DNA of 64,000 bases from NCBI RefSeq assembly GCF_009712035.1, contig NZ_VILB01000003.1, positions 124,001 through 188,000 of the forward strand, given 5' to 3'. Below are positions 1-9,236 of this stretch, in pieces. Made by a program: the position numbers and the translations under genes. Numbering within the stretch: the stretch's first letter is position 1; every line of letters begins with the position of its first letter. The notes under the pieces are model-generated. The model saw nothing but the letters and a program-made list of their open reading frames with translations. It had not been told where the DNA came from and did not search any database. Source of the DNA: Anabaena sp. UHCC 0187. Its GTDB lineage: Bacteria; Cyanobacteriota; Cyanobacteriia; Cyanobacteriales; Nostocaceae.

Positions 1-2
1 AA

Positions 3-290
3 CTTGCAGGTTTACCAGAAGAGTATTTAACTCCTCATGTGATCGAAGATTTTCTCATTCAATCCCGCGAATTTGCTGCTAATAGTGTTGATAGTTTAGA
101 TCAAGTTACGAAAATATTAAGTTATTCAGAATCTAGTCTTTCTTGGTTAGTGATGCGAACTGGGGAATTATTAAAATGGGTTGATTCGGGAGAATATGAT
201 CATGTACTTCAAGGAGAAAATATCAACACTCCAAAAGGAGAAAAAGAAGGAGACGAAAAAGAAGGATGGAACTTTTTAACTTCTTGGTAA
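3..290 (+). CDS. 3' end of an unknown gene (5' end outside the window)
   Basis: The reading frame is open from the first bases of the window to a TAA at 288-290, so this is the C-terminal ~95 residues of a longer protein. A GTG at 39 is in frame but is probably internal. The visible part is acidic and helical-looking and ends in a Lys/Glu/Gly-rich low-complexity tail before a final NFLTSW. I do not recognise the family. It converges on the glucokinase gene, and a strong inverted repeat lies between them. Confidence 0.6.
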   Translation, partial: LAGLPEEYLTPHVIEDFLIQSREFAANSVDSLDQVTKILSYSESSLSWLVMRTGELLKWVDSGEYDHVLQGENINTPKGEKEGDEKEGWNFLTSW

Positions 291-354
291 GTAGATGAAC
301 TGAAATAAATATCAATAAATATCAAATAATATGGTGAACTAGGCTGGGCTAAAA

Positions 355-397
355 GCCCACCCCACAAGAGTTATATATTTGTTATTGTGGGGTGGGC
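355..397. terminator. Bidirectional hairpin between convergent genes
   Basis: A perfect 13-bp inverted repeat (gcccaccccacaa at 355-367, its complement at 385-397) encloses a 17-nt AT-rich loop. It sits between the convergent unknown gene and the glucokinase gene. No long T-run follows, so it could also be a dispersed palindromic repeat serving as a terminator. Confidence 0.55.
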
Positions 398-434
398 ATC
401 CTGCCCGCCCATTTTATATTTAGTTTAATTTTGC

Positions 435-1142
435 CTAATCTTTCCACAAAGCAATACCACCTAACAAACCGGTGATATTAGGAATTAATTTCACATTTAG
501 TGGCAGATTCATATTGATTCGCACTGCTTCACCACCACCAATATAAAGATAATCATAGTTAAATAAATGTTGCAAAGATGCGATCGCTTTTTGTAATCGC
601 TTATTCCATTTTTTCTCACCAATCTTATCTAACGCCGCCCGTCCTAACTGTTCTTCATAAGTTTCTCCTTTCCGAAATGGATGATGTCCCATTTCCATGT
701 TTGGAACTAACTTCCCATCCACAAATAAGGCTGAACCAAAACCTGTACCCAAGGTAATTACCAATTCTACACCTTTACCAGCGATCGCCCCTAGTCCCTG
801 CATATCTGCATCATTAATCACCTTGACAGGTTTGTTTAACCTTGCTGAGAGTATTGTTGCTAAATCAAACCCAATCCAATCACAATGGAGGTTTGCAGCA
901 CTTTCTGTAACTCCAGAACGGACGACACCAGGAAAACCTACGGATACCCGATGATATTCACCTTGAGAAGCTGCTAAGACGACAACAGTATTAATGACTA
1001 CTTCCGGTGTGGCGGGTTGGGGTGTTTCTAATCTACCTCTTTCGGTTAAGGGCTTACCTGTAATATCTAACACCATTGCTTTTACGCCACTACCACCAAT
1101 ATCTACAGATAGAGTCCGAATTGATCCGTTATCTTCTAACAT
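435..1142 (-). CDS. ppgK: Polyphosphate/ATP glucokinase (ROK family)
   Basis: Cytoplasmic sugar kinase expected to phosphorylate glucose to glucose-6-phosphate using polyphosphate and/or ATP. The ROK phosphate-binding motif DIGGSGVK is at residues 14-21. The segment INDAD (109-113) carries the likely catalytic Asp111, LGTGFGSALF (131-140) is the second nucleotide/phosphate loop, and EMGHH (150-154) matches the ROK ELGH-type sugar-binding motif. The length of 235 residues is usual for the polyphosphate glucokinase branch. The HIP1 site at 580-587 lies inside the gene. Assignment to polyphosphate rather than ATP preference rests on family resemblance only. Confidence 0.85.
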   Translation of the reverse strand: MLEDNGSIRTLSVDIGGSGVKAMVLDITGKPLTERGRLETPQPATPEVVINTVVVLAASQGEYHRVSVGFPGVVRSGVTESAANLHCDWIGFDLATILSARLNKPVKVINDADMQGLGAIAGKGVELVITLGTGFGSALFVDGKLVPNMEMGHHPFRKGETYEEQLGRAALDKIGEKKWNKRLQKAIASLQHLFNYDYLYIGGGEAVRINMNLPLNVKLIPNITGLLGGIALWKD

Positions 1143-1473
1143 GAGATTTTCTCTTTTTGCGATAAGTTCTTTGGTTATTATGCGTGACTAAATTAGATTC
1201 CACAGGAGATGTTTTCATAGTCTTTATAATAATGCTGCTTGAAAATCCGTAGTCACTTAAATGGTTAATGCTGTGGGTGGTGATTGAAAGGTAGTTTATA
1301 TAACTACTCCAAGCGCAGAGAACACAGAGAAAAGAGCTAAAAATAAATATATCTTTTTCCCAGTCGTAACTAACCGAACACCAAATTGATTTAAATTTGC
1401 TAACCTGGAAATAGTGTAAATATTGCTGATGGTAGCGTGGTTTTCTATTAAAACTTTTATTTGAGCAAGAATT
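1143..1473. other. Intergenic region between divergent ppgK and 2TM gene
   Basis: This 331-nt AT-rich spacer must hold the promoters of both divergently transcribed genes. I see no convincing regulatory motif, RNA gene or small coding sequence. The long minus-strand reading frame across it has no family resemblance and runs antisense into the 2TM gene. Confidence 0.4.
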
Positions 1474-1974
1474 ATGACGGCGTTTAACTCTGACAGCCTG
1501 CGTTCCTACAGTCAAGATGATGTACAGCAAATTCTGCAATTAGCGATCGCACGTCAAGTGGATGATAATGATCAAGAATTTTCCTATCAGCAGATATTGG
1601 AAATTGCCGCAGAGTTACAAATATCACCTGATACTTTGCAACAAGCGGAACGGGATTGGTTAGTCAAACAAAGCGAAGTTGAACAGCGTAAAGCTTTTAA
1701 TATTTACCGTCAAAGTAAATTTAAAAAACGTCTAGGAAATTACGCAATTATTAATATTTTTTTCCTAGCTATGGATTCTATTAGTGGCGGTCTTTCCTGG
1801 TCACTTTACATCTTATTAGCTTGCGGATTAGCCATAACTCTAGATATTTGGAATACTTTTCAACCAAAAGGTGAAGATTATGAAATCGCCTTTCAAAGAT
1901 GGAATCGTAACCATCAAATTAAACAAACAATCAATACAGTTTTAACTAGATGGTTTAAGGTGTTTAGTCCTTAA
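1474..1974 (+). CDS. 2TM domain-containing protein
   Basis: A 166-residue protein of the 2TM-domain type. The N-terminal ~70 residues are hydrophilic and helical (an SYSQDDVQQIL start, then a helix-turn-helix-like stretch ending ISPDTLQQAERDW). A basic stretch KFKKRL follows, then two closely spaced hydrophobic segments at about residues 90-120, and a soluble tail. The N-terminal half resembles the helical modules that precede 2TM domains in cyanobacterial regulators. Its role is unknown. It is a single gene, divergent from ppgK and convergent with prfA. Confidence 0.7.
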   Translation: MTAFNSDSLRSYSQDDVQQILQLAIARQVDDNDQEFSYQQILEIAAELQISPDTLQQAERDWLVKQSEVEQRKAFNIYRQSKFKKRLGNYAIINIFFLAMDSISGGLSWSLYILLACGLAITLDIWNTFQPKGEDYEIAFQRWNRNHQIKQTINTVLTRWFKVFSP

Positions 1975-2013
1975 ACTTTAACATCATCTATTTCCCTATT
2001 CCCTCGTCCCATA

Positions 2014-2058
2014 AGAAAACCGCCTGTGGGTGCAAAAAATAACAACAAGCGGTTTTCT
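2014..2058. terminator. Hairpin between the 2TM gene and prfA
   Basis: A 10-bp perfect inverted repeat, agaaaaccgc at 2014-2023 and gcggttttct at 2049-2058, with a 25-nt loop. The stem contains A/T runs on both outer flanks, as expected of a bidirectional terminator between convergent genes. It would end the long leftward ribosomal/prfA transcription unit only if placed after prfA, and it is: prfA stops at 2078. Confidence 0.6.
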
Positions 2059-2077
2059 AGAATATTTATGAAATGAA

Positions 2078-3178
2078 TTAGCTACTAGAACCAGAGGAGG
2101 CTAATTCTGCTAACCGTTCTTGTTGATCTTGAGAAATACAAGATTGAATCACCGTCTCTATATCACCTTCCAAAACAGGATTAAGGGTAAAATTTTGACC
2201 TAACCGGTGGTCAGTTACCCGACTATCTTTATAATTGTAGGTGCGAATTTTTTCCGAACGAGAACCCGTACCAACTTGCGATCGCCGCATGGAAGTCACA
2301 GCCTCCTGTTGTTCTCGCAATTTCAACTCATACAACTTAGCCCGGAGAATTTGCATCGCCCGTTCTTTATTCTGCAACTGACTCCGTTCTTCTGTACAGA
2401 AAATCCGAATCCCAGTCGGTTTGTGGAACAAATCAGCGGCTGTTTCCACCTTATTCACGTTTTGTCCACCAGCACCACCAGAACGCGCCGTACTCATTTC
2501 AATATCTTTCGGGTCAATATGGATTTCCACTTCATCCACTTCTGGCATAATGGCTATAGTCGCAGTTGAAGTATGAACCCTTCCCCCCGATTCTGTTGCT
2601 GGTACACGCTGAACACGATGTACACCAGATTCAAACTTTAGCTTACTATAAACACTATCGCCTTGAATTTCTAGAATTACTTCTTTAAATCCGCCCATTT
2701 CCCCCAAGGACTCGCTGACCAGCTTCACCTTCCAACCTTGGACATCAGCATAGCGGGAATACATCCGCAGTAAATCTCCTGCCCAAATACTTGCTTCATC
2801 GCCGCCAGTACCAGCGCGAATTTCCAACATAATGTTTTTATCATCGTTGGGGTCACGGGGTAGCAGCAACACCTTTAAGCGACTTTCTAAATATTCCAGC
2901 TTTTCATCTAATTCACTAACTTCCAAAGCTGCCATTTGTTGTAACTCTAGATCGCTACTAGACTCTTTGAGTACCTGACGCGCCCCTACCAATTCATCCT
3001 GGGCTGTTTTCCAAGTTTCATAGGTATTAACTACCTCTTCCAAAGAAGAACGAGACTTAGCAATTTTTTGATACTCATCAGGATTACTAGCGGTATCCGG
3101 ATCAGCTAAACGGCGTGTTAACTCATGAAAAGTTTGTTCAACAGATTTAAGTTTATCCAGTAAGTATATTTCTGCCAT
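2078..3178 (-). CDS. prfA: Peptide chain release factor 1
   Basis: Class I release factor that reads UAA and UAG and triggers peptidyl-tRNA hydrolysis on the ribosome. The GGQ catalytic motif ([11 protein letters not shown]) is at about residues 233-243 and the PAT codon-recognition tripeptide (VPATESGGR) at about 192-200. The ATG at 3178 ([10 protein letters not shown]) is chosen because it matches the family N-terminus; the frame extends 14 codons upstream with a hydrophobic segment that does not belong to RF1. The resulting length of 366 residues is normal. It is the last gene of the leftward cluster, just downstream of rpmE. Confidence 0.95.
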   Translation of the reverse strand: MAEIYLLDKLKSVEQTFHELTRRLADPDTASNPDEYQKIAKSRSSLEEVVNTYETWKTAQDELVGARQVLKESSSDLELQQMAALEVSELDEKLEYLESRLKVLLLPRDPNDDKNIMLEIRAGTGGDEASIWAGDLLRMYSRYADVQGWKVKLVSESLGEMGGFKEVILEIQGDSVYSKLKFESGVHRVQRVPATESGGRVHTSTATIAIMPEVDEVEIHIDPKDIEMSTARSGGAGGQNVNKVETAADLFHKPTGIRIFCTEERSQLQNKERAMQILRAKLYELKLREQQEAVTSMRRSQVGTGSRSEKIRTYNYKDSRVTDHRLGQNFTLNPVLEGDIETVIQSCISQDQQERLAELASSGSSS

Positions 3179-3300
3179 GATGACTATAAATGCTCCTAAA
3201 AAAATAACAAGTTGGCTCAAGCATTAAATGACAAGCGACCCAGCACTATGCAGGGTCGTCTGTGGCTTCCGCCACGCTATCAACAGCTACAGCCAACCAG

Positions 3301-3549
3301 CTACTTTTGATTATCGTCTTCAGTTTGAGTTTCAGTTTGAGTGCTGGACATACCATATTTACGGAGGAAGCGTTCTACACGGCCTTCAGTATCAATCATT
3401 TTCTGAGTACCAGTGTAAAAGGGGTGATTTCCAGACCAAACATCTACGTGTAATTCGGGTTTGGTAGCACCAATGGTCATAATAACTTGACCATTACAGT
3501 AGACTTTAGCGTCTGGATACCATTTGGGATGAATATCAGGTTTAGCCAT
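3301..3549 (-). CDS. rpmE: Ribosomal protein bL31, zinc-free type
   Basis: Large-subunit protein L31. The MAKPDIHPKWYPDAKVYCNG start and the GNHPFYTGTQ core are diagnostic. Zinc-type L31 has a CxxC pair plus further Cys/His; here only one cysteine (in VYCNG) remains, so this is the zinc-independent form usual in cyanobacteria. The C-terminus is an acidic/Thr-Gln-rich tail (about 15 residues). It follows rpsI after a repeat-filled spacer and precedes prfA, an order widely conserved in cyanobacteria. Confidence 0.95.
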   Translation of the reverse strand: MAKPDIHPKWYPDAKVYCNGQVIMTIGATKPELHVDVWSGNHPFYTGTQKMIDTEGRVERFLRKYGMSSTQTETQTEDDNQK

Positions 3550-3575
3550 TGTTTTTTGTTGCGAATCTATATAAA

Positions 3576-3690
3576 TTGGGACTGGGGATTGGGGACTGGA
3601 GACTGGGGATTGGGATTAGGTAAAAGTTTTCTTCCTTCCTTCTTCCCTCTTTCTTTTTCCTCCTGACTCCTGACTCCTGACTCCTGATTC
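3576..3690. repeat. Short tandem repeats in the rpmE-rpsI spacer
   Basis: Three blocks lie side by side: repeats of a GACTGGGGATT-like unit (3576-3617), a pyrimidine-rich run (about 3629-3662), and four copies of a CTCCTGA heptamer (about 3660-3688). They fill nearly the whole spacer, so almost no unique sequence separates the two genes. Confidence 0.8.
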
Positions 3691-3695
3691 CTATC

Positions 3696-4112
3696 TTAAC
3701 GTTTGGAGTATTGAGGAGCTTTGCGGGCTTTGTGCAAACCGTATTTCTTCCGTTCTTTAGCTCGTGGGTCACGAGTTAAATAGCCTTCGGTTTTCAAAGG
3801 TGAACGGTTATCTGGGTCGAGTTGACACAAAGCGCGAGCAACTCCTAGACGAATAGAATCAGCCTGTCCAGTTAAGCCACCACCTTCAGCTTTTACCAAG
3901 ATGTCATATTCGCTTTCTAATCCCAAGGTTTCCAAAGGTGCTTTGATAGCTCCCAAGTAGTTAGGATTGAATTGGAAATACAAATCTCCATCTTTACCAT
4001 TAACAGTCATTTTCCCTTCACCGGGAACTAGACGAACTCTAGCAACTGAGGCTTTACGGCGACCAGTACCCCAGTAAACGGCACGACCGCTGTTAATTTC
4101 TGCTACCTGCAT
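3696..4112 (-). CDS. rpsI: Ribosomal protein uS9
   Basis: Small-subunit protein S9, whose C-terminal tail reaches the P-site tRNA. The [18 protein letters not shown] start and the conserved basic end [14 protein letters not shown] are clear. The length of 138 residues is normal. Its ATG overlaps the rplM stop by one base (TAATG), indicating translational coupling of the L13-S9 pair, as in most bacteria. Confidence 0.97.
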   Translation of the reverse strand: MQVAEINSGRAVYWGTGRRKASVARVRLVPGEGKMTVNGKDGDLYFQFNPNYLGAIKAPLETLGLESEYDILVKAEGGGLTGQADSIRLGVARALCQLDPDNRSPLKTEGYLTRDPRAKERKKYGLHKARKAPQYSKR

Positions 4113-4567
4113 TAGTTTTCTCCAGGAATTGTACTAATTGTGATTTCTTTGGGTTGTTGTGCTTCATGCGGGTGGGTTGGCCCTGCATACACTTTCAGTT
4201 TGGTAAATAACTGCTTACCCAAACTATTTTTAGGTAACATACCTTTAATAGCGTGTTCAAGAATTCTTTCTGGTAAGCGCTGTTGCAACTTAGCGAAAGT
4301 TTCTGTTTTCATTCCACCGGGACGGCCGGAATGACGACGATAAACTTTTTGAGTCCGCTTTTTACCTGTAACTGCCACTTTCTCAGCATTGATAATAATG
4401 ACAAAATCCCCTGTATCTAAGTGGGGTGTAAATTCAGGTTTCTTTTTGCCTCTAAGAATCATGGCGACTTCTGTAGCCAGACGACCCAGACGTTTATCTG
4501 TAGCGTCTACTAAGTACCAATCGCGCTCAATAGATTGTTGAGGGGGAAGGTAAGTTTTACTAGTCAT
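4112..4567 (-). CDS. rplM: Ribosomal protein uL13
   Basis: Early-assembling large-subunit protein. It shows the family signature [15 protein letters not shown], then [23 protein letters not shown] and the C-terminal [16 protein letters not shown]. The length is 151 residues. It is co-transcribed with rpsI, with a one-base overlap. Its upstream spacer to truA is a heptamer array. Confidence 0.97.
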   Translation of the reverse strand: MTSKTYLPPQQSIERDWYLVDATDKRLGRLATEVAMILRGKKKPEFTPHLDTGDFVIIINAEKVAVTGKKRTQKVYRRHSGRPGGMKTETFAKLQQRLPERILEHAIKGMLPKNSLGKQLFTKLKVYAGPTHPHEAQQPKEITISTIPGEN

Positions 4568-4570
4568 TTT

Positions 4571-4616
4571 GTTTGTCAGTTGTCAGTTGTCAGTTGTTAG
4601 TTGTCAGTTGTCAATT
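4571..4616. repeat. TGTCAGT heptamer array (truA-rplM)
   Basis: About six head-to-tail copies of TTGTCAG, one variant TTGTTAG. The array runs into the last codons of truA, whose TGA stop (4611-4613 on the minus strand) lies within the repeat edge. Confidence 0.85.
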
Positions 4617-5441
4617 TTCATGACCCATGACTAGGTATGGTTGGGTGTCATACCAGATTTTTGGCGGAAAGGGAAAATCGGGATAACCGACTCTCAACAA
4701 GCATAACCCGTGAGCAGGTGCAGAATATTTCACTTCTTCCCGGCGTTCTTGTTGCCAGATTTCGGTGAAGTCATCTAGAGTCCGCTGACCAGAACCTACT
4801 TGTACTACCATTCCGATTAATAGCCGCACCATGCCATATAAAAATCCATTAGCCTGAATTTCAATATGGATGAATGATCCACTACGACGACATTCTACTG
4901 CTTGCACTTCTACCCAGGAATGCGATCGCGCTGAACCAGCCCGTTCAAAAGCAGATAAATGGTGTTTTCCCAGCAGCGGTTTCAGGGCAGATGTAATTAA
5001 GGCTTCATCTAAAGGAGCATAATAATAATGCCAACTGAAAGGTTGTACGAATAAATTCGGTAAATCTTCAGTATAGATAGTGTAGCGGTATCGTCGGTAA
5101 ACTGCGCTAAAACGAGCGTGCCAACTTTCACTTACACCTGCTGATGCCCTGATTAATATCCCTGGGGGCAAATAGCCATTGAGAACTTTTGCCCACCTGT
5201 GAGCAGGAATTAAAGTTGTAGCTTGAAAATGGGCTACTTGAGCGGCAGCATGGACTCCAGAATCAGTTCTACCTGCTCCGTGGAGTGTCACATGATACCC
5301 TAGAACAGTGGCTATAGCTGTTTCTATCTCTTCTTGGACAGTGCGCTGTCCTTTTTGTCGTTGCCAGCCGTGAAAATGAGTACCTACATACTGAATGACT
5401 AAGGCTACTCGCTGAGTGGCTTGCTGGCGGCTTTCTAACAT
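4611..5441 (-). CDS. truA: tRNA pseudouridine(38-40) synthase
   Basis: Modifies U38-U40 in the anticodon arm of many tRNAs. The catalytic motif GAGRTDSGVHA is at residues 55-65 with Asp60 as nucleophile. YVGTHFHGWQRQ at 18-29 is the family N-terminal motif, and FLYGMVRLLIG is the conserved C-terminal segment. The length of 276 residues is normal. The position between rplQ and rplM is the standard cyanobacterial one. Confidence 0.95.
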   Translation of the reverse strand: MLESRQQATQRVALVIQYVGTHFHGWQRQKGQRTVQEEIETAIATVLGYHVTLHGAGRTDSGVHAAAQVAHFQATTLIPAHRWAKVLNGYLPPGILIRASAGVSESWHARFSAVYRRYRYTIYTEDLPNLFVQPFSWHYYYAPLDEALITSALKPLLGKHHLSAFERAGSARSHSWVEVQAVECRRSGSFIHIEIQANGFLYGMVRLLIGMVVQVGSGQRTLDDFTEIWQQERREEVKYSAPAHGLCLLRVGYPDFPFPPKIWYDTQPYLVMGHEN

Positions 5442-5447
5442 AATTTA

Positions 5448-5535
5448 GTCAGTGGTCAGTGGTCAGTTGTCAGTGGTCAGTTGTCAGTGGATATTCTCCT
5501 CTGTTCCCTGTTTCCTGTTCCCTGTTCCCTCTTGC
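5448..5535. repeat. Heptamer arrays in the rplQ-truA spacer
   Basis: Two adjacent arrays: GTCAGTG/GTCAGTT units at 5448-5490 and a TTCCCTG unit repeated at about 5505-5530. Together they occupy most of the spacer. Confidence 0.8.
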
Positions 5536-5543
5536 CAATAACT

Positions 5544-5894
5544 TTAAACTAGTTCAATAATCGCCATTTCAGCATGATCACCGCGACGGGGGACGGTATG
5601 CAGAATGCGAGTATAACCACCTTGACGGTTAGCATACCGAGTAGGAGCTTGCTCGAATAGTGCATGAACCAGGGCTGTGTCGTAGATATAACCTAATGCT
5701 TTCCGACGTGAAGCTAAAGAGCCATCTTTAGCTAGGGTAATCATTTTATCTACTTCACTGCGGACAACTTTAGCTCTGATTAAAGTTGTCGTAATTCGAC
5801 CATGACGTACCAACTCTGTTGTCAAAGCTCTGAGAAGAGCTTTACGTTGATCCGCTGGTTTACTAAGTTTTTTGACTCGGCAACGATGACGCAT
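5544..5894 (-). CDS. rplQ: Ribosomal protein bL17
   Basis: Large-subunit protein at the tunnel exit. The start [20 protein letters not shown] and the end [22 protein letters not shown] are diagnostic. The length of 116 residues is normal. It follows rpoA by 39 nt, the conserved alpha-operon order. Confidence 0.97.
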   Translation of the reverse strand: MRHRCRVKKLSKPADQRKALLRALTTELVRHGRITTTLIRAKVVRSEVDKMITLAKDGSLASRRKALGYIYDTALVHALFEQAPTRYANRQGGYTRILHTVPRRGDHAEMAIIELV

Positions 5895-5933
5895 AACAAT
5901 GCACTAATGAAGTTTCATTTATGAGGTTTTGAT

Positions 5934-6878
5934 TTAGCTAGGCTTAGAGCTTCTTTCTTGAGGTAAAGTAATACCTAAGCGACGCTGTAAAGCTTCCACT
6001 ACTTCTTCCGCTGACTTTTGACCAAAGTTTTTGATTTCCAAAAGGTCTTCTTGGGTATAATCCAATAAATCAGCTACGGAGTTTACTTGAGCGCGTTTTA
6101 GACAGTTATAAGCTCTGACAGATAACTGCAACTCTTCAATGGGAATTTGCGCGGTGGGATCATCTGGGATATCTGAACCTGTATCCGTTGGTTCTAAGGA
6201 GATATCTTTCAATGGGTTGAATAAATCTACCAAAATTCCAGCAGCAGATGATAGCGCCTCTTGAGGAGAAATACTACCATTAGTCCATACTTCCAACAGT
6301 AGTCGGTCTTTCAAAGAACCATCGCCACGGGCTTCTTCAACACTATAGTTGACTTTCCGCACGGGCATAAACACTGAGTCAATTTGGAGAAAATCCAAAG
6401 ATGTGGCTTCTTCTCTGCCTCGTTCTACAGTTCGGTAGCCCTTGCCTCGCTCAATCCGAAATTCCATTTCCAGTTTTCCACCTTCAGCAATGGTGGCGAT
6501 ATACTGGGTCGGGTCAATCACTTCTACTTCACTAGGTAAATCGAAATGTGCCACAGTAACTGTTGCCGGTCCATTCACGAGTAACCGACCAATTTGGGGT
6601 TGAGAAGAATAGTTCTTGAGAATTACATCCTTCATTCGCATGAGGATTTCCAGCACGTCTTCTCTTACCCCTGGAACTGTCGCAAACTCATGACTAACAC
6701 CAGCAATTCTCACTGCTGTCACTGATGTCCCTTCTAAATTAGAAAGTAAAACCCGCCGCAACGCGTTGCCAACAGTTGTCCCTTGACCACGCTCTAGGGG
6801 TTCTAGAACGAATTTACTGTAATAGCTCCGACTTTCTTCAGCATTAGACTCTACACATTCAATTTGAAACTGCGCCAC
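5934..6878 (-). CDS. rpoA: RNA polymerase alpha subunit
   Basis: Scaffold subunit of RNA polymerase. The N-terminal domain carries the dimerisation motif TTVGNALRRVLLSNLEG (about 35-51). The C-terminal domain, about residues 250-305, contains LSVRAYNCLKRAQVNSVADL and the helix-hairpin-helix end EEVVEALQRRLG used for UP-element DNA and activators. The length of 314 residues is normal. There is no rpsD between rpsK and rpoA, as is usual in cyanobacteria. A 207-nt spacer separates it from rpsK. Confidence 0.97.
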   Translation of the reverse strand: MAQFQIECVESNAEESRSYYSKFVLEPLERGQGTTVGNALRRVLLSNLEGTSVTAVRIAGVSHEFATVPGVREDVLEILMRMKDVILKNYSSQPQIGRLLVNGPATVTVAHFDLPSEVEVIDPTQYIATIAEGGKLEMEFRIERGKGYRTVERGREEATSLDFLQIDSVFMPVRKVNYSVEEARGDGSLKDRLLLEVWTNGSISPQEALSSAAGILVDLFNPLKDISLEPTDTGSDIPDDPTAQIPIEELQLSVRAYNCLKRAQVNSVADLLDYTQEDLLEIKNFGQKSAEEVVEALQRRLGITLPQERSSKPS

Positions 6879-7085
6879 GGAGTAGCCTCCCTTGTTAAGG
6901 TGCTGCTAGAAGACAAATTTAATTGCCTCTCGAATTTTCTTGAAAGCGAACTTATTTACCCCACGCGTTTAAATTCAACAAGTATTCGCTTGGGGAAAAT
7001 AGTTCAAAATTAAAAGCCACAGAGGGCATTATTGACGATTTCCCAAGGGTTCTAGCTTTTGGCTGGATGACCCAATAGGTTCTGT

Positions 7086-7481
7086 TTAAACTCGACGGCG
7101 CTTGGGTGGACGGCAACCGTTATGAGGAATTGGGGTAATATCACGAATGAGTGTAATTTCCAATCCTGCACCTTGAAGGGCCCGAATAGCGGTTTCTCTA
7201 CCTGCACCGGGACCACTTACCATAACTTCAATTTGCCGCATTCCTTGGTCTGTGGCTCGTCTAGCTGCACTTTCAGCAGCGGTTTGTGCAGCAAAGGGAG
7301 TTCCCTTTTTTGCCCCTTTAAATCCACTAGAACCAGCACTTGCCCAGGAGATAACATCTCCATTTTGATCGGTAATCGTGACAATGCTATTGTTGAAGGT
7401 AGACTGAATGTAGGCAACCCCATTGGGTACGTTCCGTTTCTGCTTTTTGCTCCCGGATTTTTTCGTTGGTTGTCTGGCCAT
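7086..7481 (-). CDS. rpsK: Ribosomal protein uS11
   Basis: Small-subunit platform protein. Motifs are [20 protein letters not shown] near the N-terminus, the [14 protein letters not shown] loop and the terminal [16 protein letters not shown]. The length is 131 residues with a basic N-terminal tail. It lies 54 nt after rpsM in the alpha operon. Confidence 0.97.
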   Translation of the reverse strand: MARQPTKKSGSKKQKRNVPNGVAYIQSTFNNSIVTITDQNGDVISWASAGSSGFKGAKKGTPFAAQTAAESAARRATDQGMRQIEVMVSGPGAGRETAIRALQGAGLEITLIRDITPIPHNGCRPPKRRRV

Positions 7482-7535
7482 ATTTCTTTAGTGAATTTAA
7501 GGTACAACTTGCGGCAATTAGCAAGTTTAGAAAAA

Positions 7536-7916
7536 TTATTTGCCAGGGGCTTTCTTCTTACCAGCCACTGTCTGTCTTCTACCGCGTCTGGTTCTAGCGT
7601 TGGTACGGGTTCTTTGTCCACGCACTGGTAAGCCCATGCGGTGTCTCCGACCTCTGTAACAGCCAATGTCAACTAAACGTTTAATATTTAGTCCTTCTAG
7701 ACGGCGTAAATCTCCTTCAACCTGATAGTTGCTTTCGATTTCTCCTCTCAGGGCAGCTACATCAGCATCAGACAGGTCTTTTACGCGGGTATCTGGGTTT
7801 ACGCCAGTAGCTGCGAGAATTTGATGTGATCTAGTTAAGCCAATTCCGTAAATGTATGTTAGACCAATTTCAATCCGCTTATCGCGGGGAAGGTCTACTC
7901 CGGAAATCCGTGCCAC
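7536..7916 (-). CDS. rpsM: Ribosomal protein uS13
   Basis: Small-subunit head protein bridging to the large subunit. [26 protein letters not shown] is the typical N-terminus (helix-two-turns-helix), and the basic [22 protein letters not shown] tail contacts the P site. The length is 126 residues. It lies downstream of rpmJ. Confidence 0.97.
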   Translation of the reverse strand: MARISGVDLPRDKRIEIGLTYIYGIGLTRSHQILAATGVNPDTRVKDLSDADVAALRGEIESNYQVEGDLRRLEGLNIKRLVDIGCYRGRRHRMGLPVRGQRTRTNARTRRGRRQTVAGKKKAPGK

Positions 7917-8022
7917 AATGAATCTCTCCCTATTGTTTTCGTAGTTGCAGTTCGCAAAGCGCGATAGTGTGGCTTTAGCCGGTTAATTGTCGCGGTTTAA
8001 ACTTTGCTTTGATAGATAATTT

Positions 8023-8136
8023 CTATCCCTGGCGTTGTTTGTGTTTGGGATTTTCACAAATCACCATAACGCGACCACGACGCTTGATCACGCTGCACTT
8101 TTCACAAATTTTCTTAACTGAGGCTCTGACTTTCAT
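8023..8136 (-). CDS. rpmJ: Ribosomal protein bL36
   Basis: A short gene read directly from the minus strand: ATG at 8136, TAG at 8023-8025, 37 residues starting [14 protein letters not shown] and ending [12 protein letters not shown]. The cysteines of [11 protein letters not shown], a later Cys and a His match the zinc-binding form of L36. It lies between infA and rpsM, the conserved position. Confidence 0.95.
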   Translation of the reverse strand: MKVRASVKKICEKCSVIKRRGRVMVICENPKHKQRQG

Positions 8137-8252
8137 GCCTTTTAAAATTGACTCCAAATAGTAAATTATAGCATTTCTAGAAGAAATATTTCAGTTATGT
8201 AACTAGAAAAAGACCAATTGATTTATGTATGGTAAGATTCTCTAGATAGATT

Positions 8253-8477
8253 TTATTTCTTCCGCAGGCGATAGGTGATTCTACCTTTGGTTAAGTCGTA
8301 GGGTGTTAATTCAACTTTGACGCGATCGCCAGGTAAAATCTTGATGTAATTACGGCGAATTTTCCCAGAAATGTGTGCCAGGACATTAAAGCCGTTATCT
8401 AAGTCAACACGAAACATTGCATTAGGCAACGATTCGGTGACAGTCCCTTCCATTTCGATTAGATCTTGCTTAGACAA
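8253..8477 (-). CDS. infA: Translation initiation factor IF-1
   Basis: A 74-residue S1-like OB-fold protein that blocks the ribosomal A site during initiation. The start [20 protein letters not shown] and the end [15 protein letters not shown] are characteristic. It lies between adk and rpmJ, as in most bacterial spc-alpha clusters. Confidence 0.97.
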
Positions 8478-8681
8478 GTTTTTTCCTCAACTCAACAATC
8501 TCCTATTGTCCTTGTACCATGGGCATCAAGAACACAATTAGAGAAAATATCAACAGTTTATTAATATATCTTAGCTAAAATTGACTTGCGCCTGGCTTGG
8601 AAGATAGGGGTGAGGTAATAAAGGCAAGGGAAAATTTGGTTTTTTCTCTCTGCCGACATAGACCGCTACCCCTGAGTTTCT

Positions 8682-9236
8682 TTAAGCAGCTATGATATTT
8701 TTCAAATCAGTAAAAACTTCTTCTTGGGACTGATTACCGTTGACTGTTAGGAGTTTTTGGCGATCGCTGTAATAGTTAATTAAAGGTGCAGTTTCATCGC
8801 GGTAAACTTCTAAGCGCCGACGAATTACTTCTTCAGTATCATCTTTTCGTCCGCGTCCTAGTAACCGAGTAATGACAGTTTCATCTGGTGCATCCAGATT
8901 AACTACCTTTTCACCACCCTGTCCTAGACTTTTAAGTAATTCTGCTAGAAACTCTGCTTGTGTAACTTTACGAGGAAAGCCGTCTAAAATCCAACCTGTT
9001 TTAGTATCTGGTTGTTGCAGGCGTTCCTTAACCATATCTTCTACTAATTTGTCGGGGACTAATTCGCCTTTATCCATGAAACTTTGGGCTTGCATTCCCA
9101 AATTTGTTTTCTCTTGAATAGCTTGACGTAAAATGTCACCTGTAGAAATATGGGGAATCTGCAAAAATGCAGCCAAGGTTTGAGCTTGAGTTCCTTTACC
9201 AGCACCCGGTGGTCCCAAGAAGATTAATCGCGTCAC
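8682..9236 (-). CDS. adk: Adenylate kinase (short type)
   Basis: Interconverts ATP + AMP and 2 ADP. The P-loop [10 protein letters not shown] is at residues 8-17. STGDILR (AMP binding), [12 protein letters not shown] and GRGRKDD (short LID) follow. With 184 residues and no zinc-finger LID it is the short form common in cyanobacteria. Its start overlaps the secY stop by one base, so translation is probably coupled. Confidence 0.96.
   Translation of the reverse strand: MTRLIFLGPPGAGKGTQAQTLAAFLQIPHISTGDILRQAIQEKTNLGMQAQSFMDKGELVPDKLVEDMVKERLQQPDTKTGWILDGFPRKVTQAEFLAELLKSLGQGGEKVVNLDAPDETVITRLLGRGRKDDTEEVIRRRLEVYRDETAPLINYYSDRQKLLTVNGNQSQEEVFTDLKNIIAA

Noticed and set aside
1129-1539. 136-codon minus-strand reading frame between ppgK and the 2TM gene
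   Set aside because: It overlaps the 5' ends of both real genes antisense, and the translation (Ser/Tyr-rich, mixed) has no family character.
3179-3220. 14-codon upstream extension of prfA
   Set aside because: The hydrophobic residues do not belong to RF1, and the family start MAEIYLL is an ATG with normal spacing.
4571-4616. Possible CRISPR or iteron array
   Set aside because: The 7-bp units are uninterrupted and recur in many spacers, as expected for short tandem repeats of heterocystous cyanobacteria.
7122-7672. Long frames on both strands over rpsK-rpsM
   Set aside because: They are out-of-frame shadows of conserved ribosomal protein genes.
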